A stretch of 12,823 nt of DNA, taken from the NCBI GenBank assembly GCA_034436375.1, contig DAOTVS010000215.1:1-12823 (forward strand). The letters run 5' to 3'. Made by a program: the position numbers and the translations under genes. Positions within the stretch are counted from its first letter, which is position 1; each line of letters begins with the position of its first letter. Source of the DNA: DAOTVS01 sp034436375. Lineage in GTDB: Bacteria; Chloroflexota; Anaerolineae; SpSt-313. A model generated the notes under the pieces. It was not told the origin of the DNA. It worked only from the letters and a program-made list of their open reading frames with translations, and did not search any database. This document shows positions 1 through 6,761 of the stretch, in pieces.

Positions 1-112
1 GGCGCAAAAGGCCAGGGAAGCCCTGAAGTAGGGAGGCAGGGGGGATGATGCCGCTGCAGCGGCATCATCCCCCCTGCCTCCCTACTTCAGGGCTTCCCTG
101 GCCTTTTGCGCC
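1..112. repeat. Perfect 112-bp palindrome (56-bp arms) at the window edge
   Basis: Every base from 1 to 56 pairs with 112 back to 57, with no loop; the centre is the CTGCAG at 54-59. The right arm contains the last nine codons and TAG stop of the flavin oxidoreductase gene (82-111). The left arm therefore carries the same nine codons and stop on the plus strand (2-31), facing it. The central part (31-81) lies outside coding sequence and could be a natural hairpin after the gene, but there is no T-run as in a classical terminator. Because the palindrome starts exactly at base 1 and includes coding sequence, a fold-back or chimeric contig end is the simplest explanation. A genuine inverted duplication continuing off the window is the alternative. 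Confidence 0.95.
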
Positions 113-1077
113 CAATCGGCGTGCTTGATCATCGCGGTGCCGACGGCGGCGAGATCGGCGTGGCCCTCGGCAATGGCGCGCTCGGCGCTTTCCGGTCGGC
201 GCAGGCCACCGGCCACGATGATGGGGAGACGCGTATAGCCCTTGGCCCACTGGCCGACTGTCTTCTCGGCGCCCCAATAGCCCTTGAGGGCGCCCTCGGT
301 TGAGAGATGCACGATCTCCACCCCGGCCCCCTCCAGCCCGCGCAGGAGTTGCGCCAAGTCCGCCGGGCCAAACCCGGCATCCAGATGCCCAAAGGGGCTG
401 ATGCGGCAATCCAGCAGCGCCCGCCCCGCCAGTTGCCGGTGGACGCGAGCGCACGTTTCCACAAGGAAGCGCATGCGGCCGCCCAGGTCGCCGCCATAGG
501 CATCGGTGCGTCGGTTGCGCTCCACCGAGAGGAAAGAATCGAGCAGATAGCCATGGGCGCCATGGAGCTCCACCACCCGAAAGCCCGCTTCGACTACGCG
601 CTGGGCCGCCCGAGCAAAGCTCTCCTGGATGCCAGCGATCTCCTCCGCCGCCAGCGGCTTTGGGAGGGTCGCTCCCTCCTCCGCCGGCACCGCCGAGGGC
701 CCCACGATCTCGCCCCCGCACAGCGCCGGGTCAGCCTGCGGGCCCCCGTGCACCAGCTGAATGCCCGGCACCGCCCCTTCGGCGCGGATCGCCTCTGCCA
801 GGCGGGCCAGCCCGGGGATGTGCTCATCGGCGTAAGCGTTCAACCCCTGCTCCCACACGCGCCCGCCCGCGACCGCTGCCGTCGCCTCGACGATGATCAG
901 CCCCACACCCGCCGCCGCCCGCCGGCGATAATAATCCACCACGGCCGGCGTCACCTTGCCGTGCGTATCCGTCACCTCGGCACTCATCGGCGGGTGAAAG
1001 CGCACCATCGGTGGCATGGCGATGCGGTTGGGGAAGGCCAGGGTTTTCACCTGTAGGGGGCTAAAGAGTAGGGACAT
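82..1077 (-). CDS. NADH:flavin oxidoreductase, old yellow enzyme family (YqjM/2,4-dienoyl-CoA-reductase type)
   Basis: A 331-residue single-domain FMN TIM barrel, close to the usual 330-370 residues of short old yellow enzymes; these cytosolic enzymes reduce activated C=C bonds with NAD(P)H. Visible family signatures are the N-terminal LFSPLQVKTLAFPNRI segment, QLVHGG near 107-112, and HGAHGYLLDSF at 172-182 with the substrate-binding His172/His175 and the Tyr177 proton donor. NRRTDAYGG (188-196) and the phosphate-binding IIVAGG near the C-terminus follow. The start at 1077 is chosen because GGAGG lies 5 bases upstream and the family N-terminus begins there; an upstream extension would run through a repeat element. 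The position that is usually Cys or Thr after PM (flavin tuning) is Val25. It lies 164 bp downstream of uvrC on the same strand. The substrate cannot be told. Confidence 0.93.
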   Translation of the reverse strand: MSLLFSPLQVKTLAFPNRIAMPPMVRFHPPMSAEVTDTHGKVTPAVVDYYRRRAAAGVGLIIVEATAAVAGGRVWEQGLNAYADEHIPGLARLAEAIRAEGAVPGIQLVHGGPQADPALCGGEIVGPSAVPAEEGATLPKPLAAEEIAGIQESFARAAQRVVEAGFRVVELHGAHGYLLDSFLSVERNRRTDAYGGDLGGRMRFLVETCARVHRQLAGRALLDCRISPFGHLDAGFGPADLAQLLRGLEGAGVEIVHLSTEGALKGYWGAEKTVGQWAKGYTRLPIIVAGGLRRPESAERAIAEGHADLAAVGTAMIKHADWAQKAREALK

Positions 1078-1101
1078 GGCTGCCTCCTGAGAGGGGTCTC
1101 C

Positions 1102-1239
1102 CGTAATAAGTAATCCGTAATGCGTAAAGTTGTCATTGCAGAGGATGTACCGCTTTGCAGAGGCTCGCCAGCGCTGGCAACCCGTTGGGCGCGTATGCTT
1201 CGCCATGGCGACCTTACGGATTACGAATTACTTATTACG
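1102..1239. mobile_element. MITE-like 138-bp element with terminal inverted repeats built of 7-bp GTAAT units
   Basis: The left end (1102-1129) and right end (1212-1239) are inverted copies matching at 25 of 28 positions, and the outermost 12 bases are identical. Each arm is itself a tandem array of four 7-bp units of the form NNGTAAT (NNATTAC on the right). The roughly 80-bp interior has no gene but includes a 12-bp palindrome, GCCAGCGCTGGC. The element fills most of the gap between the oxidoreductase start and the uvrC stop and ends 2 bp from that stop. I see no clear target-site duplication, so mobility is inferred from structure only. In RNA it would fold into one long hairpin between the two genes and could act as a processing or termination site. 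Confidence 0.6.
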
Positions 1240-1241
1240 CA

Positions 1242-3104
1242 TCACACATCTTCCTTGATCCTCTTCGCCGCCGCGAGAGTCATCCCTGGCACTTCGGCCA
1301 GTTCCTCGACCGTTGCCTGGCGGATGCCTTCGAGCGACCCAAAGCGCTTGAGCAGCTCGCGCCGCCGCTTGGGGCCGATGCCCGGGACCTCTTCGAGCTG
1401 CGAGGCCATGCTACGCTCCTCATGCACCTTGTGGTGCAACCTGACGGCAAAGCGGTGCGCTTCGTCGCGGATGCGCTGCAGCAGAAAGAGCGCCTCCGAA
1501 TCGCGCGGCAGGCGCAGCGGCTCCTCACGGCCGGGCTGGTAGATCTCCTCTTCCTTCTTGGCCAGGCCGACTGCCGGAATGTGGCTCAGCCCCATCTCAG
1601 CCAGCACATCCAGAGCCACATGGAGCTGCCCCGCACCACCATCAACGATCAACAGGTTGGGCAGTGCGCCCCAGCCCAGGTCGCCGTCGGGGCCTTCACC
1701 CTGCCCGGCGTCTCTGGCGTGGCGGAAGCGGCGACGCAGCACCTCGCGCATCATGCTGAAATCGTCGGCCCCCGGCACCGTCTTGATGCGGAAGTGGCGG
1801 TACTCGTTCTTGCGCGGGATGCCCTTGATCATCACCGTCATGCTGCCCGTGGCGGAAACGCCCTGGATATTCGAAATGTCGTAGCACTCGATGCGCCCGG
1901 GGGGCTCGCGCAGGCCCAGCGAGACCTGCAGCTCACTCAGCGCCTCGGTATAGTGCGTCTCCTCGCGCTCCCACTGGGCGCGCAGATTGGTCAGTGTCTC
2001 GGCGGCATTCTCAGCGGCCATGTTCACCAGGTCGAGCTTGGGGCCGCTCCGGGGCACGCGCAGCGCCACCTTGGAGCCCCGCTTGGTGCGCAACCACTCC
2101 TCGATCACCAGCCACTCGTCCACCCGGCTCTGCATCAGGATCTCCGGCGGGATATAGGCGGCCTCATCGTAGAACTGTTTGATGAATGAGCTCATGATTG
2201 CATGCGCGTCCTCATCATGCGTGCCGGTGAGGACAAAGTAGTCGCGGCCGATCAGCTTGCCGTCGCGCACGAAAAACACCTGCACACAGGCCTGCCCGTT
2301 CTCGCGCGCAAAAGCGATCACATCCTGGTCGTTCAGGCTGGTGGAGACGACTCGCTGCCGCTCGATCACCGCCTCAACTGCCGCGATCTGGTCGCGCAGC
2401 GAGGCGGCCTGCTCGAAATCCAGCGCCTCCGCCGCGGCCATCATACGCTGGCGCATCCCATCCAGGATCTTGTCTTGCCGGCCCTCCAGAAAGAGAGCGA
2501 TCTGCTCCATCAAGCGGCGGTATTCCTCCCGCGAGATGGCGCCGATGCACGGCCCCGGGCAGCGCCCGATGTGGTAATAGAGGCAGGGGCGCTTGTCGTG
2601 CCCGGTGATCTCACGGGTGCAGGTCATATAGGGGAAGATCTTGCGCACCAGCTCCAGGGTCGTGCGCACCGCCTTGGAATTGGTGTAGGGGCCGAAATAG
2701 CGCCCTCCATCGTTCACCATGCGGCGCACGATCACGAGCTTGGGATAGTCATCCTGCATGGTGACTTTGATATAGGGGTAGCGCTTGTCGTCCTTCAGAC
2801 GCACGTTGAAGCGCGGCCGGTGCTTCTTGATGAGGTTGCATTCCAGGATCAGCGCTTCCAGCTCCGAGCCGGCAATAATGTAATCGAGATCGGCGATCTC
2901 GGCGACGAGGCGCTGCGTCTTGGGGTGCTGGGAATCGGGGGTGTGGAAGTACGAGCGCACGCGGTTACGCAGGTTGATGGCCTTGCCCACGTAAATGATC
3001 TTGCCCGTGGCATCCTTCATGATATAGACCCCCGGCTTGGTGGGCAGCGTCTGCAGTTTCAGATCCAACGCCGGGCGATCGGGCGTCAGGTGGTTCTCGG
3101 CCAT
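1242..3104 (-). CDS. uvrC: UvrABC system protein C (excinuclease subunit)
   Basis: The nuclease subunit of nucleotide excision repair: it is recruited by UvrB at a lesion and cuts the damaged strand 3' and then 5'. The 620 residues match the family length. Domains in order: a GIY-YIG nuclease (GVYIM at 25-29, YVGKA at 38-42), a cysteine cluster C162/C174/C182/C186 whose spacing equals the Fe-S ligands described in E. coli UvrC, and a UVR coiled-coil (about 205-245) for UvrB. The RNase-H-like endonuclease follows, with ECYDISN (Asp409), LIVDGG (Asp488) and EAH (His550). A C-terminal helix-hairpin-helix pair occupies about 570-618 (VPGIGPKRR and EVPGM). I prefer ATG 3104; the in-frame ATG at 3119 has no Shine-Dalgarno, lies only about 10 bases after the predicted transcription start, and is inside a hairpin. 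All key residues are present. Confidence 0.97.
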   Translation of the reverse strand: MAENHLTPDRPALDLKLQTLPTKPGVYIMKDATGKIIYVGKAINLRNRVRSYFHTPDSQHPKTQRLVAEIADLDYIIAGSELEALILECNLIKKHRPRFNVRLKDDKRYPYIKVTMQDDYPKLVIVRRMVNDGGRYFGPYTNSKAVRTTLELVRKIFPYMTCTREITGHDKRPCLYYHIGRCPGPCIGAISREEYRRLMEQIALFLEGRQDKILDGMRQRMMAAAEALDFEQAASLRDQIAAVEAVIERQRVVSTSLNDQDVIAFARENGQACVQVFFVRDGKLIGRDYFVLTGTHDEDAHAIMSSFIKQFYDEAAYIPPEILMQSRVDEWLVIEEWLRTKRGSKVALRVPRSGPKLDLVNMAAENAAETLTNLRAQWEREETHYTEALSELQVSLGLREPPGRIECYDISNIQGVSATGSMTVMIKGIPRKNEYRHFRIKTVPGADDFSMMREVLRRRFRHARDAGQGEGPDGDLGWGALPNLLIVDGGAGQLHVALDVLAEMGLSHIPAVGLAKKEEEIYQPGREEPLRLPRDSEALFLLQRIRDEAHRFAVRLHHKVHEERSMASQLEEVPGIGPKRRRELLKRFGSLEGIRQATVEELAEVPGMTLAAAKRIKEDV

Positions 3105-3112
3105 GGCTATCC

Positions 3113-3134
3113 GTTCCATCTAAAAAGATGGAAC
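3113..3134 (-). promoter_or_regulatory. Perfect 9-bp inverted repeat in the uvrC leader
   Basis: GTTCCATCT (3113-3121) and AGATGGAAC (3126-3134) are perfect inverted copies around a 4-base AAAA loop, directly downstream of the uvrC -10 box. It spans the predicted transcription start and the upstream candidate ATG (3117-3119). As DNA it is placed where a repressor operator would be; as RNA only part of the stem would be transcribed. Which of these applies, if either, is unknown. It does not match the LexA SOS box patterns I know. Confidence 0.5.
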
Positions 3135-3135
3135 T

Positions 3136-3144
3136 ATTATACCA
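3136..3144 (-). promoter_or_regulatory. Extended -10 promoter of uvrC
   Basis: On the minus strand the sequence reads TGGTATAAT: a consensus -10 hexamer (3136-3141) with the TGN extension (3142-3144). Transcription would start near 3129-3130, about 25 bases before ATG 3104. No good -35 is present at 17 bases (GCAACC), which fits an extended -10 promoter. It lies in the 27-bp gap between the glycosidase stop and uvrC, so uvrC can be expressed independently of the upstream pair. Confidence 0.65.
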
Positions 3145-3146
3145 CA

Positions 3147-5354
3147 CTATCGGACAACGGTTGCCACAGGCGCCCGACCCAGGTGCACTCGCAGCCCATG
3201 CCGATCGCTGGCGATGGGCTCACCTCGCTGATAGACGGTGATGCGGTCGGCCCGCGCCTCGATATCATAGGTTTCGCCGCGCAGGCGCACGCCATTGAGC
3301 CGGCTGTCGCCCCAGGGTGGTACGCGCAGCACCACGGCGCCCGCCAGGTTGGGCCACACGCCAAACCCGCCCAGCACCATGGCGGCTGCTGGCATGGCGC
3401 TCCACGCAAAGAGCGCATCGCTCTGCCGCAGGCCTGGCGCATCGTAAGGGGGCGCATACCACTGAACCGGCGCGAACCAGTACTGCGCCAATCCATACGT
3501 CCACCAGCGCTCCAGGGCATAGCGCCAGCTATCGCGGCGGTGCAGCAGCGCGGCCAGCGCATAGACCCCGCTCCACCCTGGCCAGGCAGCGCCGTTGTGG
3601 TACGAGTAGGCCCATCGGCTGCGGCCGGTGAGGTCGTCGCGCTCACGGTAAAAGGGGAAGCAGCTCATCAGGCCCCAATCGCCATAGTACTGCTCCTCAT
3701 TATGCCGCGTCTCCAGCATCCGAGCAAGGTAATCCAGGTGCCGGTGCGATTGATTCTCGCTGGCCAGGCCGTAGAGCGTCGTCACTACCGTGTCGATGGC
3801 CGCGTGCCTCTCCACAAAGCCCTGATAGGAGCGGATGTAATCGACATAGTAACCTTTGCCCTCATCCCACAGACGCTGGTTGATGGCCCTTTGCGCCCCC
3901 TGGGCCCAATCGGCCAGGTCGCGCGCCGTCTCCTCATCGCCCCGCAGGAGCGCGATTTCACTGGTCGCTTTGAGCGCCTGATAGTGCAAGGCCAGGTCGT
4001 AGGTCACCCAATCGTCGCGCAGCACATCGGCGGCCCAGTCGGGCTGCTCGCGGCCCTTTTCAAAGAGCATATCGTGGTTGCTGTCACGCCTGCGCAAAGA
4101 GTTCACACACGCCTGCACCTTTTCCCAGATGCTTGTATCTCCCACCTGCACATCGAGGAGGGGGCAATCATCGGTCCAGCAGAGATAATCGTGCACCAGC
4201 AGGGCAAAGTAAGAGGGCGCATCGCAGGCGTCACGCTCCCATTCTGCCGGCTCTATGCCTGGCCAGGCGGGCACAGCCAGGGGCACGCGCCCCTCCTCAT
4301 CGACGGCGCGCGCCAGGGTCAGGATCTCCTCCCGCACCCACTCCGGCCGGAAGGGGAGTAGTGCCTGGGCGCACCAGTAGGCATCGCCGGGCCGTGTGAC
4401 GGCACTGCCCTCCCCCGCCGCTGCCGCCGTCAGCCCGTGAAAGGCCGGCCCCATTGTGGGCGGATGGGCCTCATCCTCGTGATAGGCCGCCAGGGCACAG
4501 CTCAAGCCTCCAGTGTAGAGCGCATGCAACTCGGGGTCGGCGACCTCCAGGCGCGTTGCGAGCCAATCGCCCTGATTCTGCGCCGCCTGCAGCGCCTGCC
4601 GCCAGCCGGTCGTGGCCTCCTGGAAGAGGACCTCGTGTTCGCTGCGGCCCCAACCCCCGGTGACCACCAGGCCGAGGGCTTGCTCCCCGCCCTGCGGCGT
4701 TTCGAGGCGGTAGGTCAGGTAAGCCCAACGGTCGCTCACCCCCCACTCCACGGGTGACCTGTCGGCGCCGATGAGGGCAGCCCGTGCCGGCAGCGTGAGC
4801 TTGGGCTCACCGTGGAGGACGGTCTCACCGAGGCCTGCCACAATAGCGCCGCTGCGCTCGTCAAAGTGCAGGGCATAGCTCGTCTGATCCTCACCGGCCA
4901 ACAAGCCCGCGCGCACCACCGTTTCCAGAGTGTGGGCCTGCCCATCGCGGCTGGTCAGGGTGTAGACCTGGTAGACAACATTGTTCTCGCCCTCACAAAA
5001 GCTGCTCACTGTCAGCTGCCAGGCCGGCTCCTGCCAGGCCTCCATCATCAGCCGGCCGCGCACGCGCGTCAGCGGCGGATACCCCACCAACGGGCGCCCA
5101 TCCACGGTCAGGCTGGTCCGCCAGGCATCGGGCTCGAGGATGGGGCCCACGCCAAAGGCGCTGTAGGCGGCTATCCGCGCCGGGTTCTCAAAGGCAGCGG
5201 TAAGCGATCGGTTGGCCACAGGGTAGCGAATGTGATCGGCGCGCCCGCTCTCCGGCCGCACGGCCTGGGCAGGCGCAATATGGCTGCGGTCGAGCACAAT
5301 GGACCCATCAGGCTCCACGTGCACACCACGCCTGGCCAGAATCGATGATGGCAT
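3147..5354 (-). CDS. Large (alpha/alpha)6-barrel glycosidase-like protein
   Basis: A 735-residue protein with no signal peptide or membrane segment, so it probably acts in the cytosol. Residues about 1-260 look like an N-terminal beta-sandwich, 270-665 like a six-hairpin (alpha/alpha)6 catalytic barrel, and 670-735 like a short beta C-terminal domain; this is the layout of GH63/GH78/GH15-type and amylo-glucosidase-like families. Barrel signatures include RPGDAYWCAQALLP (321-334), NQRLWDEGKGYYVDY (492-506), YYGDWGLMSCFPFY (556-569) and YHNGAAWPGWSG (585-596), the last resembling the HNGG-type motif near the catalytic base. Candidate acids are Asp324, Glu372, Asp447/448 and Glu553/554; I cannot assign the pair. 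An AGGAG lies 10 bases before ATG 5354 and overlaps the end of the deacetylase gene, so the two are co-transcribed. Exact GH family and substrate are not determined. Confidence 0.8.
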   Translation of the reverse strand: MPSSILARRGVHVEPDGSIVLDRSHIAPAQAVRPESGRADHIRYPVANRSLTAAFENPARIAAYSAFGVGPILEPDAWRTSLTVDGRPLVGYPPLTRVRGRLMMEAWQEPAWQLTVSSFCEGENNVVYQVYTLTSRDGQAHTLETVVRAGLLAGEDQTSYALHFDERSGAIVAGLGETVLHGEPKLTLPARAALIGADRSPVEWGVSDRWAYLTYRLETPQGGEQALGLVVTGGWGRSEHEVLFQEATTGWRQALQAAQNQGDWLATRLEVADPELHALYTGGLSCALAAYHEDEAHPPTMGPAFHGLTAAAAGEGSAVTRPGDAYWCAQALLPFRPEWVREEILTLARAVDEEGRVPLAVPAWPGIEPAEWERDACDAPSYFALLVHDYLCWTDDCPLLDVQVGDTSIWEKVQACVNSLRRRDSNHDMLFEKGREQPDWAADVLRDDWVTYDLALHYQALKATSEIALLRGDEETARDLADWAQGAQRAINQRLWDEGKGYYVDYIRSYQGFVERHAAIDTVVTTLYGLASENQSHRHLDYLARMLETRHNEEQYYGDWGLMSCFPFYRERDDLTGRSRWAYSYHNGAAWPGWSGVYALAALLHRRDSWRYALERWWTYGLAQYWFAPVQWYAPPYDAPGLRQSDALFAWSAMPAAAMVLGGFGVWPNLAGAVVLRVPPWGDSRLNGVRLRGETYDIEARADRITVYQRGEPIASDRHGLRVHLGRAPVATVVR

Positions 5355-5369
5355 ATGACTGGTTCTCCT

Positions 5370-6173
5370 CTACGGCATGCCCGCAAACATGTGAGAGTGC
5401 GGATCGATGGCGTCATCATAGGCTGGCTGCGGCTGCGCCTCGGTGAGGAATTCCACCATGAGCAGGTGATCGCGCTCGCGTGGATCGATCTGCAGGATTC
5501 TCCCCCACGGCCCCTCGACTCCGTTCCGGTAGCAGCGCGCCGCCTCGAGCTTGTGCCCGACAAACTGGGTCACATCGCGCCGGACCTTAATCTCGTCCTC
5601 CGGGCTGCCCGGCCCCGGCAAGCCTGCCAGCCGCAGCAACCCCTCTGGCAGACCATAGTAATAGAGCTCAGCCGGCATATAGATCTCGGGCCCGCCGGCC
5701 TCTGGGAACTGCTCATGGTTGCCCGCCTCAAAAAAGGCCTGGGTAGCCAGGTCACTGATGGCCACATGATCCACATGGCGATCGATGCCGCCGGGCTCCA
5801 GGGTGAGCATGACCTGCGGCCGGATGGCGCGGATCAACCCGATGAGCTTGCGCACCACTTCCAGGGTCCCCGCCCTGGCCAGTGTACCGGGGACATGGAC
5901 CTCTCCTTCGGCTCCCGAATCGTGGTAGCCGAGCAGGTGCACCTCAGCCACACCCAGGCGCGCACACGCGCAGCGCAGATCGTGTTCTTGCTCGGCGGCC
6001 CGTTGCGGCAGCGCTTCTTCCCAGCGCTCCAGCAGGGGCAAGGTGCTCTCACCAAAAGTGGCGCAGGCCAAAGCCACGTGCACCCCGGCCTGCGCCAGGT
6101 AGGTCAGCGTGCCTGCGACGGGCAATTCATCGCCAGGATGCGCCGTTACTGCCAGCAGGGCCAATCGTTCCAT
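5370..6173 (-). CDS. PIG-L/LmbE family N-acetylglucosaminyl deacetylase-like protein
   Basis: A 267-residue Rossmann-like zinc hydrolase of the PIG-L superfamily (MshB, BshB and similar), which removes acyl groups from N-acyl amino sugars or their conjugates. The N-terminal zinc motif is A11-H-P-G-D-E16 and the second His motif is HVDH at 133-136. Ligands His12, Asp15 and His136 are therefore present. The residue equivalent to the catalytic base of MshB, the first Asp of AHPDDE, is Gly14, which is unusual and may mean altered or lost activity. GESTLP (41-46) and GYHDSG (82-87) fit other family blocks. No signal peptide is seen. It is the first gene of a pair with the glycosidase 15 bp downstream, suggesting joint work on an amino-sugar-containing glycan. 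No convincing promoter was found upstream. Confidence 0.88.
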   Translation of the reverse strand: MERLALLAVTAHPGDELPVAGTLTYLAQAGVHVALACATFGESTLPLLERWEEALPQRAAEQEHDLRCACARLGVAEVHLLGYHDSGAEGEVHVPGTLARAGTLEVVRKLIGLIRAIRPQVMLTLEPGGIDRHVDHVAISDLATQAFFEAGNHEQFPEAGGPEIYMPAELYYYGLPEGLLRLAGLPGPGSPEDEIKVRRDVTQFVGHKLEAARCYRNGVEGPWGRILQIDPRERDHLLMVEFLTEAQPQPAYDDAIDPHSHMFAGMP

Positions 6174-6588
6174 AGTCCGTTTCCACCCTCCGCCCAGTCA
6201 GACGGCAAACTCTGTGCCGCCAACTCGCTTTGGCAAGGCGGGAGCTTTGCTCCCAGCACAGTGGTCATGGGTGCTGGTATTATGAGCCAAGGTGTGGAGC
6301 CTATAGGCCCAGCCTGTGTGCGGCCAAACTGGCCTGTTTCTTGCTGGCAAATGGGGTTGATTGCAGGGTGCATCCAGGATCCGTATCCGCCGCCCTGGTT
6401 GGGGCCGGCTATTCCGCCTCGCTGCTGCCCGGCCTCAACCTGGGAAGGCATGCCTGACCCCCAAAAGGGCCTGTACTCGGGATAGCGCGAAGCGTAAAGC
6501 CCGACTGCCAGGGCAGAGCGCCTCTGGCAGCAGCCTGTTGGCCGTGCACTCGCTGGCGTATCTCGGATGCATCCGGTTACGGAGGCAC
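6174..6588. other. Long divergent intergenic region without a gene; small hairpins
   Basis: Open frames here are short, low in protein-like composition and lack ribosome sites, so I call no gene. Visible structure: a GGGAGC/GCTCCC hairpin with a TTT loop (6240-6254); a 10-bp palindrome GCCTATAGGC (6299-6308); a GGCCA/TGGCC mini-hairpin near 6332-6344; and a longer hairpin with CTGCCAG (6505-6511) pairing CTGGCAG (6524-6530) plus an inner GGC/GCC. None is followed by a T-run. No tRNA cloverleaf, CRISPR repeat or riboswitch core was recognised. The region must hold the promoter of the deacetylase-glycosidase pair, but I cannot point to it. Confidence 0.5.
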
Positions 6589-6617
6589 TTGCCCAATAGA
6601 GCGTTTTCTGGTATGCT
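6589..6617 (+). promoter_or_regulatory. Sigma70-type promoter of the CorC-like gene
   Basis: TTGCCC (6589-6594), a 17-base spacer, then TATGCT (6612-6617) with a TGG extension (6609-6611). The transcript would start near 6624 and have a leader of about 138 bases before ATG 6762. Confidence 0.6.
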
Positions 6618-6712
6618 TAACCTGAAGAGAAAGGGCCAGGCTTGCGGGCGCCGCCGCTATCATTGCAGGCAGGTATTTCCCGAGCCATTTCCCTTTTCAG
6701 CAGTATTGCTCG

Positions 6713-6733
6713 GCACGCCATGTTGCTGCGTGC
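6713..6733 (+). promoter_or_regulatory. Hairpin in the CorC-like gene leader
   Basis: GCACGC (6713-6718) and GCGTGC (6728-6733) form a perfect 6-bp stem with a 9-base loop, 28 bases before the start codon and just upstream of the GAGG at about 6745. It does not look like the Mg2+ M-box. It could modulate translation, but it may be chance in GC-rich DNA. Confidence 0.3.
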
Positions 6734-6761
6734 AAGTGGATTGAGGTAAAAAAGAAGACCG

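Noticed and set aside
1078..1206. N-terminal extension of the flavin oxidoreductase from an ATG at 1206
   Set aside because: The extra 43 residues are translated from the repeat element, and a good ribosome site serves ATG 1077.
2202..4361. Very long plus-strand open frame antisense to uvrC and the glycosidase
   Set aside because: It crosses two well-supported genes, its translation is rich in His, Gly, Arg and Pro with no domain, and it has no ribosome site; it is a by-product of GC-rich codon use.
6240..6254. Hairpin as a transcription terminator
   Set aside because: The stem is good, but no T-run follows on either strand and both flanking genes are transcribed away from it.
5355..6485. 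Plus-strand open frame antisense to the deacetylase
   Set aside because: It has no family signature and overlaps a gene with clear zinc-site motifs; it runs into non-coding sequence.
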